DNA of 6,839 nucleotides, taken from an uncultured Clostridiaceae bacterium (GTDB lineage: Bacteria; Bacillota; Clostridia; Lachnospirales; Lachnospiraceae). Below, piece by piece: positions 1 to 5,861 of the stretch; the first letter of the stretch is position 1; every line of letters begins with the position of its first letter. The position numbers and the translations under genes are program-made. The DNA lies in contig CAMWMT010000143.1 in the NCBI GenBank assembly GCA_947175375.1, positions 1 through 6,839 of the forward strand. Direction: 5' to 3'. The notes under the pieces were generated by a model, which searched no databases, was not told the origin of the DNA, and worked only from the letters and a program-made list of their open reading frames with translations.

Positions 1-3000
1 ACTCCGCTATGCTAGACAATACGCTGGAATTTCTTGTGATGAGCGGCATGGAGCTTCCGCTGGCAGTCATGATCACCATTCCGGAGCCGTGGAGCAATAA
101 CCGGACATTATCGCAGGATGAGAGAGATTTTTATCAGTATTACGCAACCATGATGGAGCCATGGGACGGACCGGCATCCATCGTCTTTTCCGATGGTGAC
201 CTGATGGGTGCGGTGCTGGATAGGAATGGACTGCGTCCCTCCCGGTATTATGTTCTGAAAAATGGTGATGTGGTTCTGTCCTCCGAGGTGGGCGTATTGG
301 ACGTGCCGGAGGAAGAGATTGTTTTAAAAGAGCGCCTTCATCCGGGAAAGATCCTGCTGGTAGATACGGTCCGCGGAAAGATCCTGCAGGATGAAGAACT
401 GAAAGAACTTTATACAGTCAGCCATCCTTATGGAGAATGGCTGGACAGTAATCTGGTGGAACTGAAAAATCTGAAGATTCCCAACATTCGTGTGGAGGAA
501 TATGAGCCGGTCAGGCGGAAACAGTTGCAGAAAGCCTTTGGTTATACATACGAAGAGTACAAGAATTCCATCCGGATGATGGCATTGAACGGCGGAGAGT
601 CCATCGCCGCTATGGGTGTGGATACGCCGCTGGCTGTTTTGTCCGGGAAGAAACGCCCGCTGTTTGACTATTTCAAACAGTTATTTGCCCAGGTGACTAA
701 TCCGCCCATCGACGCAATCCGTGAGGAGATCGTGACCAGCACCACAGTATATGTGGGGAAAAAGGGCAATCTGCTGGAGGAAAAGGCGGAAAACTGTCAG
801 GTACTGAAGATCAACAATCCGATTCTGACCAACACGGATATGTTGAAGATCAAGAAAATGAAAAAGGATGGCTTCCAGGTTGCAGTCGTGCCGATTACTT
901 ATTATAAGAGCGCGAGACTGGAGCGTGCCATCGACCGCCTGTTCGTGGAGGTGGATAAGGCGTACCGGGACGGCGCCAACATTCTGGTGCTTTCAGATCG
1001 GGGCGTAGATGAGAATCATGTGCCGATTCCGTCCCTTCTGGCGGTATCAGCGGTCCATCAGCATCTGGTCAACACGAAAAAACAGACCTCCATGTCGCTG
1101 ATCCTGGAATCCGGGGAACCGAGAGAGGTGCATCATTTTGCCACGCTGCTGGGCTACGGTGCCTGCGCGGTAAACCCCTATATGGCATTGGATACGATCC
1201 ATGAGCTGATCGAAGAAAATTTGCTGGATAAGGATTATTACGCGGCAGTCAATGACTACAATGCGGCTATTCTCCACGGCATCGTGAAGATCGCCTCTAA
1301 GATGGGAATCTCTACCATACAGTCCTATCAGGGTGCGAAGATCTTCGAAGCCATTGGTATTTCGAAAGAAGTGACGGATCAATATTTCTCCGGAACGGTC
1401 AGCCGGGTGGGCGGTATCACCATAGAAGACATTGCGGAGCAGGTGGATTATTATCACTCCAAAGCGTTTGATCCTCTGGGATTGGAGACGGACCTGACTC
1501 TGGACAGTCTTGGAAAGCATAAGAGAAGAAGCGGCGGAGAGGAACATCGTTACAACCCACAGACCATTCATTTGCTGCAGCAGTCCACATGGACCAATAA
1601 TTACGAATTATTTAAACAGTATACACAGAAGGTGGATGAGGAGCAGAGCGGCTATCTGAGGAGCCTGATGGATTTTCGGTATCCCGAACAACCGGTATCT
1701 ATTGAGGAAGTGGAGAGCGTGGACGAGATCGTGAAACGGTTCAAAACCGGCGCCATGTCCTATGGGTCCATCTCACAGGAGGCTCATGAGACCCTTGCCA
1801 TCGCCATGAACCATCTTCATGGAAAATCCAACACCGGTGAGGGCGGAGAGAGTGACGAGCGTCTGGATTCCGCAGGGAGCAGCGAGGATCGCTGTTCTGC
1901 CATCAAACAGGTGGCGTCCGCCCGTTTCGGCGTGACCAGCCGGTATCTGGTGAGCGCTCAGGAGATTCAGATCAAGATGGCACAAGGGGCAAAGCCCGGT
2001 GAGGGCGGACATCTGCCTGCAAGAAAAGTGTATCCATGGATTGCGAAGACCAGGCATTCCACGCCTGGCGTGAGCCTGATCTCTCCGCCGCCACATCACG
2101 ATATCTATTCCATCGAAGATCTGGCGCAGTTGATCTACGACCTGAAAAATGCCAACAAATACGCGCGGATCTCCGTAAAGCTGGTGTCCGAGGCAGGCGT
2201 AGGTACAGTAGCGGCCGGCGTGGCAAAGGCAGGAGCCCAGGTAATCTTGATTTCCGGATATGACGGAGGTACCGGTGCGGCGCCGGAGAGCTCCATCCAC
2301 AATGCCGGGCTTCCGTGGGAACTGGGACTGGCGGAGACCCATCAGACCCTTCTGATGAACGGGCTTCGGAACCGGGTCCGCATCGAGACCGACGGAAAAC
2401 TGATGAGCGGCAGGGACGTGGCCATAGCTGCGCTTCTGGGAGCGGAGGAATTTGGTTTTGCCACGGCTCCGCTGGTGACCATGGGATGCGTGATGATGCG
2501 TGTCTGTAATCTGGATACATGCCCGGTGGGCGTGGCGACTCAGAATCCGGAACTGCGGAAACGTTTTAAAGGAAAACCGGAATATGTGGAGAACTTCATG
2601 CGGTTTATCGCACAGGAGCTTCGGGAATACATGGCAAAGCTGGGCGTGCGCACTATCGATGAGATGGTGGGAAGAACCGAACTTTTGAAGGTCAGGAAAG
2701 ATGCAGCATCTCCTATGGCGCCAAAGATGGATCTGTCTCAGATTCTGTCCAATCCCTTCGGAGGAGAGAAGGCGGATGTGATCTTCCATCCGGCCCATGC
2801 ATTCAATTTTCAGCTGGAGAAGACTCTGGATGAGAAAGTTCTTCTAAAAAAGCTGAAGACGGCGGTGGAAAAAGGAACCAGCGCTTCGGTGGACATCAAA
2901 GTGGGAAATACAGACCGTACTTTTGGAACCCTTCTGGGGGCAGAGATCACCAGATGCCATAAGAACGGACTGCCGGAGGATACGATCACGGTCAACTGTA

Positions 3001-3695
3001 GGGGAGCCGGAGGCCAGAGCTTTGGCGCGTTTATTCCCAGCGGACTTACCATTACTTTGTGTGGAGATACGAATGACTATTATGGAAAAGGTCTCTCCGG
3101 TGGTAAGCTGGTCGTTTACCCGCCGAAGAACAGGGGCTATAAGGCAGAGGAAAATATCATTGCAGGAAATGTGGCGCTGTATGGCGCGACCAGCGGGAAA
3201 GCGTTCATCTGCGGCGTGGCCGGAGAGCGTTTTGCAGTCCGTAATTCCGGGGCCCATGCGGTCGTGGAAGGTGTCGGTGAGCATGGCTGTGAATACATGA
3301 CCGGCGGCCGGGTCGTTGTCCTTGGAAGGACCGGCAAGAACTTTGCGGCAGGTATGAGCGGCGGCATTGCCTATGTGCTGGATGAGGACAGCCGTCTGTA
3401 CCGGAATCTGAACAAAGATATGATATCCATCGAGAAGGTGGAAAATAAGTATGATATTCACGAATTGAAGAACATGATCCAGGAACATGTGGACGCCACA
3501 GGTTCTGAGCGCGGGGCATGGATTCTGGAGCATTTTAACGAATATCTTCCGAAATTTAAAAAGATTATTCCTCATGACTACAAGAGGATGATCGCACTGT
3601 CTTCCCGTCTGGAGGAAAAGGGAATGAGTACGGAGCAGGCACAGATGGAAGCATTTTATGAGAGCTTTGAGTCAAGAGAAACGGAGGGTGAGTGA
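1..3695 (+). CDS. gltB: Glutamate synthase (NADPH) large subunit, 5'-truncated by the window edge
   Basis: This is the large (alpha) subunit of glutamate synthase. It hydrolyses glutamine, channels the ammonia to 2-oxoglutarate and forms glutamate at an FMN site in the cytoplasm. The frame is open from base 3 (Ser-Ala before the Met at 9), so the ATG at 9 is internal and about 290-300 residues are missing compared with the family's ~1,500. Counting that Met as residue 1: residues 1-135 are the end of the glutaminase domain (DRNGLRPSRYYV); ~170-470 the central domain (PLFDYFKQLFAQVTNPPIDA); ~510-890 the FMN/synthase barrel, with TGEGGE at 609-614, KPGEGGHLP from 662 and SGYDGGTGAAP at 749-759; Cys827, Cys833 and Cys838 (C-x5-C-x4-C) bind the [3Fe-4S] cluster; ~945-1150 is the Gly-rich GXGXG beta-helix (CRGAGGQSFGAF from 997). 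The C-terminus is complete and overlaps gltD. Its promoter is off-window. The catalytic N-terminal Cys cannot be checked here. Bacillus nomenclature calls this gene gltA. Confidence 0.97.
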   Translation, partial: SAMLDNTLEFLVMSGMELPLAVMITIPEPWSNNRTLSQDERDFYQYYATMMEPWDGPASIVFSDGDLMGAVLDRNGLRPSRYYVLKNGDVVLSSEVGVLDVPEEEIVLKERLHPGKILLVDTVRGKILQDEELKELYTVSHPYGEWLDSNLVELKNLKIPNIRVEEYEPVRRKQLQKAFGYTYEEYKNSIRMMALNGGESIAAMGVDTPLAVLSGKKRPLFDYFKQLFAQVTNPPIDAIREEIVTSTTVYVGKKGNLLEEKAENCQVLKINNPILTNTDMLKIKKMKKDGFQVAVVPITYYKSARLERAIDRLFVEVDKAYRDGANILVLSDRGVDENHVPIPSLLAVSAVHQHLVNTKKQTSMSLILESGEPREVHHFATLLGYGACAVNPYMALDTIHELIEENLLDKDYYAAVNDYNAAILHGIVKIASKMGISTIQSYQGAKIFEAIGISKEVTDQYFSGTVSRVGGITIEDIAEQVDYYHSKAFDPLGLETDLTLDSLGKHKRRSGGEEHRYNPQTIHLLQQSTWTNNYELFKQYTQKVDEEQSGYLRSLMDFRYPEQPVSIEEVESVDEIVKRFKTGAMSYGSISQEAHETLAIAMNHLHGKSNTGEGGESDERLDSAGSSEDRCSAIKQVASARFGVTSRYLVSAQEIQIKMAQGAKPGEGGHLPARKVYPWIAKTRHSTPGVSLISPPPHHDIYSIEDLAQLIYDLKNANKYARISVKLVSEAGVGTVAAGVAKAGAQVILISGYDGGTGAAPESSIHNAGLPWELGLAETHQTLLMNGLRNRVRIETDGKLMSGRDVAIAALLGAEEFGFATAPLVTMGCVMMRVCNLDTCPVGVATQNPELRKRFKGKPEYVENFMRFIAQELREYMAKLGVRTIDEMVGRTELLKVRKDAASPMAPKMDLSQILSNPFGGEKADVIFHPAHAFNFQLEKTLDEKVLLKKLKTAVEKGTSASVDIKVGNTDRTFGTLLGAEITRCHKNGLPEDTITVNCRGAGGQSFGAFIPSGLTITLCGDTNDYYGKGLSGGKLVVYPPKNRGYKAEENIIAGNVALYGATSGKAFICGVAGERFAVRNSGAHAVVEGVGEHGCEYMTGGRVVVLGRTGKNFAAGMSGGIAYVLDEDSRLYRNLNKDMISIEKVENKYDIHELKNMIQEHVDATGSERGAWILEHFNEYLPKFKKIIPHDYKRMIALSSRLEEKGMSTEQAQMEAFYESFESRETEGE
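3683..3687 (+). promoter_or_regulatory. Ribosome binding site that fixes the gltD start
   Basis: GGAGG lies inside the last codons of gltB, 7 bases before ATG 3695 and only 4 bases before the alternative GTG at 3692. The spacing favours the ATG, as does the protein start MGKATGF, which resembles the MGK start of Bacillus-type small subunits. The stop TGA and start ATG share one base (TGATG), a classic termination-reinitiation arrangement. Confidence 0.85.
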
Positions 3696-5179
3696 TGGGA
3701 AAAGCCACAGGATTTTTGGAATATGACAGAAAAAATGCAAAGGTGGAAGAGCCGCTTACGCGAATCCGGCATTTCCGTGAATTCCGCACGCCCCTGTCTC
3801 TGAAGGAGCAGCAGGAGCAGGGCGGGCGTTGCATGGAATGCGGTGTGCCCTTCTGCCAGAACGGAGAGATGCTGGCCGGGATGGCGTCCGGATGCCCGCT
3901 CCACAATCTGGTGCCCGAGACCAATGACCTGGTGTACAGCGGAAACTGGAAGCAGGCCTATGAGCGTCTGATGAAGACACATTGTTTCCCGGAATTTACC
4001 TGCAGGGTATGTCCGGCCCTGTGCGAAGCTGCCTGTACCTGTAATCTGAATGGAGAGCCGGTGTCCACAAAGGAAAACGAAAAGGCGATCATCGAGCATG
4101 CCTATGCCAGCGGCTGGGTGGTGCCGAGACCGCCGAAAGTACGCACAGGCAAGACAGTGGCGGTCATCGGCAGCGGTCCCTCCGGGCTGGCGACAGCCCA
4201 GCAGTTGAACCGGAGAGGACATCTGGTTACCGTGTATGAGCGGAAAGACCGGATTGGAGGGCTTCTGCGCTACGGAATCCCCAACATGAAGCTGGAAAAA
4301 GAGATTCTGGATCGCCGAATCCGTCTGATGGAGGCGGAGGGTGTTGTATTTAAGACAAATGTGGATGTAGGAAAGGATATCTCTCCGGAAGAGCTGAAGA
4401 AACAGTATGACCGGATTGTACTGGCCTGCGGAGCTTCCAATCCCCGGGATATTCAGGTGCCGGGCCGGGACAGCAAAAATATCCTCTTCGCGGTGGATTT
4501 CCTGTCTTCTGTGACAAAGAGCCTTCTGGATTCCGGCCTGAAGGATGGTCAGCACGCGCCGGCAAAAGGGAAACACGTGCTGGTGATTGGAGGCGGAGAT
4601 ACAGGTAACGACTGCGTGGGAACCGCGATTCGTCTGGGCGCAAAGTCGGTGACGCAGCTGGAAATGATGCCAAAGCCCAGCGCGACGAGGACTGCTTCCA
4701 ATCCGTGGCCTCAGTGGCCCAGGGTGCTGAAGACCGACTATGGTCAGGAGGAAGCCATTGCGCTTTTTGGTCACGATCCCCGGATCTATCAGACAACGGT
4801 AAAGGAGTTCCGTAAAGATAAGAACGGGAATGTGAAGAAAGCGGTCATCATCAATCTGGAGCCGAAAAAAGATGAGAAATCCGGCCGTATGCTGATGGTG
4901 CCGGTGGAAGGCAGTGAGAAGGTGATCGACGCGGAGCTGGTGCTGATCGCGGCAGGATTTCTGGGAAGCCAGCCCTATGTGACGGAGGCATTCCAGGTAA
5001 ATGTGAATCCGCGAACCAATGTGGCGACGCAGGAAGGCGGATATGAGACAAGCGTACCCGGCATCTTCACTGCCGGAGACATGCACAGAGGTCAGTCGCT
5101 GGTTGTCTGGGCCATTCAGGAAGGACGGCAGGCGGCGAGAGCCGTGGATCAGTCCCTGATGGGATATACCAACTTATAG
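3695..5179 (+). CDS. gltD: Glutamate synthase (NADPH) small subunit
   Basis: This is the beta subunit of glutamate synthase, a flavoprotein that takes electrons from NADPH and passes them through FAD and iron-sulfur clusters to the large subunit. The 494 residues match the ~490 of the Bacillus-type protein. From the ATG: residues ~25-140 form the ferredoxin-like domain, with Cys46, 49, 54, 67 (C-x2-C-x4-C-x12-CP) and Cys103, 106, 110, 114 in FTCRVCPALCEAAC. The FAD Rossmann motif GSGPSG is at 159-164, and ERKDRIGGLLRYGIPNMKL follows at 182-200. The NADPH fold carries GGGDTGND at 299-306. The C-terminal FAD segment FTAGDMHRGQS is at 458-468. The gene overlaps gltB by one base and is followed by a terminator, so it is the last gene of its operon. 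Cys103 sits where relatives often have Gly. Related proteins (NfnB/SudA, pyrimidine dehydrogenase subunit A) share the fold, but the gltB neighbour settles the call. Bacillus nomenclature calls it gltB. Confidence 0.96.
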   Translation: MGKATGFLEYDRKNAKVEEPLTRIRHFREFRTPLSLKEQQEQGGRCMECGVPFCQNGEMLAGMASGCPLHNLVPETNDLVYSGNWKQAYERLMKTHCFPEFTCRVCPALCEAACTCNLNGEPVSTKENEKAIIEHAYASGWVVPRPPKVRTGKTVAVIGSGPSGLATAQQLNRRGHLVTVYERKDRIGGLLRYGIPNMKLEKEILDRRIRLMEAEGVVFKTNVDVGKDISPEELKKQYDRIVLACGASNPRDIQVPGRDSKNILFAVDFLSSVTKSLLDSGLKDGQHAPAKGKHVLVIGGGDTGNDCVGTAIRLGAKSVTQLEMMPKPSATRTASNPWPQWPRVLKTDYGQEEAIALFGHDPRIYQTTVKEFRKDKNGNVKKAVIINLEPKKDEKSGRMLMVPVEGSEKVIDAELVLIAAGFLGSQPYVTEAFQVNVNPRTNVATQEGGYETSVPGIFTAGDMHRGQSLVVWAIQEGRQAARAVDQSLMGYTNL

Positions 5180-5191
5180 CCAATACAGATT

Positions 5192-5234
5192 AAGCTGTCG
5201 CAGACCAAAAAACAGATGTCTGCGGCAGTTTTTC
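5192..5234 (+). terminator. Intrinsic terminator of the gltBD operon
   Basis: An 11-base-pair stem is formed by CTGTCGCAGAC (5195-5205) and GTCTGCGGCAG (5218-5228), with one G-T wobble and a 12-base A-rich loop. A run of five T (5229-5233) follows, which can also extend the stem by pairing with AAG at 5192-5194. It begins 13 bases after the gltD stop. No A-tract strong enough for the reverse direction is seen, so it is read as one-way. Confidence 0.9.
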
Positions 5235-5240
5235 ATTGTT

Positions 5241-5270
5241 TTGACACATTTTTGTGGTATTCTGTATATA
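5241..5270 (+). promoter_or_regulatory. Sigma-A-type promoter for the acetyltransferase unit
   Basis: A perfect -35 box TTGACA (5241-5246) is followed after 18 bases by TATATA (5265-5270), or after 17 bases by GTATAT. It begins just past the terminator T-run and points at the acetyltransferase gene. Transcription would start around 5276-5279, leaving an untranslated leader of about 67-70 bases. The match to consensus is strong. Activity is inferred. Confidence 0.8.
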
Positions 5271-5287
5271 GCCCATGTATGGGTTAT
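5268..5287 (+). promoter_or_regulatory. Candidate operator: 20-base palindrome over the transcription start
   Basis: The left arm ATAGCCCAT (5268-5276) and right arm ATGGGTTAT (5279-5287) are reverse complements at 8 of 9 positions around a central GT; the inner CCCAT/ATGGG part is perfect. It overlaps the last bases of the -10 box and the predicted start site, where a bound dimeric repressor would block RNA polymerase. It could instead act as a small hairpin at the 5' end of the mRNA. No regulator gene is in the window. Confidence 0.5.
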
Positions 5288-5345
5288 CGATGATTCTACT
5301 GTACAAAGTTGACGTAGGCAGAGATTTATAACCGTAGGAGAAAAA

Positions 5346-5861
5346 ATGATACGACCGTTAGAAGAAAACGACATTGAAATGGTGTGCAGTATTGTAAATG
5401 ATAATTGGAAACATGTCTATGCAGGGTATGTCAATCCGTTACTGCTGGATGAGAATGGATGTGCGGAGAGAGCACGTCATTTAAAATCAGATTTTACTAC
5501 TCACAGGCTATCAGAATATGTATGGGAAGAAGATCATCAGGTGGCAGCCATGTTATCCATTGGAGATACAGCAGATACAGACATACCGGGTGCGTTTGAA
5601 ATCTGGCGGATCTATGTTGCGGCGCCATTTCAAAAGAAAGGAATCGGCAGATCATTACTTGATTTTGCTGAACAACAGGCAAAGGAACAAGGCCGTAAAA
5701 AGATTGTAATATGGGCATTCAAAGGCAATTATCGGGCGGTTTCCTTTTATCAGAAATATGGTTATTGTATTAACAAAGAAGAATATCTGGGAGTGCCTTA
5801 TTTTGCAATGGGAATACGTTTCGTGAAAGAAATACGGGAGGTAGCTTTTGGAGTGGAATAG
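5346..5861 (+). CDS. GNAT family N-acetyltransferase, substrate unknown
   Basis: This 171-residue protein is a single-domain GCN5-related acetyltransferase, which would transfer acetyl from acetyl-CoA to an amine on a small molecule or protein in the cytoplasm. It opens with the usual MIRPLEENDIEMV strand-helix. The acetyl-CoA motif A is IYVAAPFQKKGIGRSLLDFA (90-109), with the pyrophosphate loop QKKGIG at 96-101. Motif B contains N128 and SFYQKYGY (133-140). Length is normal for the family. The ATG follows AGGAG (5336-5340) by 5 bases. It sits alone behind its own promoter, downstream of the gltBD terminator. The next gene probably begins inside its last codons, so the two should be co-translated. 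Codon use differs from gltBD: Leu TTA at residues 5, 32, 46, 70 and 104, CTA at 55, and TCA at Ser 48, 56 and 103, with about 40% G+C over the first 240 bases. The substrate cannot be read from sequence. Confidence 0.9.
   Translation: MIRPLEENDIEMVCSIVNDNWKHVYAGYVNPLLLDENGCAERARHLKSDFTTHRLSEYVWEEDHQVAAMLSIGDTADTDIPGAFEIWRIYVAAPFQKKGIGRSLLDFAEQQAKEQGRKKIVIWAFKGNYRAVSFYQKYGYCINKEEYLGVPYFAMGIRFVKEIREVAFGVE
5837..5841 (+). promoter_or_regulatory. Ribosome binding site that points to a TTG start
   Basis: GGAGG (5837-5841, extended to GGGAGG from 5836) lies 6 bases before TTG 5848, ideal spacing. The first in-frame ATG (5866) is 24 bases away from it and has only a weaker GGAG (5850-5853) at 12 bases. 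The in-frame stop TAG at 5842-5844 means nothing further upstream is possible. Confidence 0.7.

Noticed and set aside
9..11. ATG at 9 as the start of gltB
   Set aside because: The reading frame continues upstream to the window edge with Ser-Ala, matching the conserved segment before this point in the family, and the protein would lack its catalytic N-terminus.
1773..2798. 341-codon minus-strand open frame inside gltB (also 1047-1571)
   Set aside because: Same codon-aligned antisense register and same explanation: absence of TTA, CTA and TCA in the sense strand. There is no domain, and the sense frame is a highly conserved FMN domain.
3692..3694. GTG start for gltD
   Set aside because: Only 4 bases from GGAGG; ATG 3695 is better spaced and gives the family-typical MGK start.
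3656..5086. 476-codon open frame on the minus strand, antisense to nearly all of gltD
   Set aside because: Its codons are exactly the reverse complements of gltD codons, so its stops correspond to sense TTA, CTA and TCA, which gltD avoids. The product is His/Arg/Cys-rich with no recognisable domain. It is a by-product of codon bias.
5309..5330. Second promoter, TTGACG ... TTTATA, just before the acetyltransferase
   Set aside because: The spacing is only 10 bases, far too short for a sigma-A promoter, and no other -10 fits.
5313..5338. CGTAGG repeated 20 bases apart (5313-5318 and 5333-5338) in the leader
   Set aside because: The second copy is explained by the ribosome binding site; a six-base match is too short to support an activator site or a decoy.
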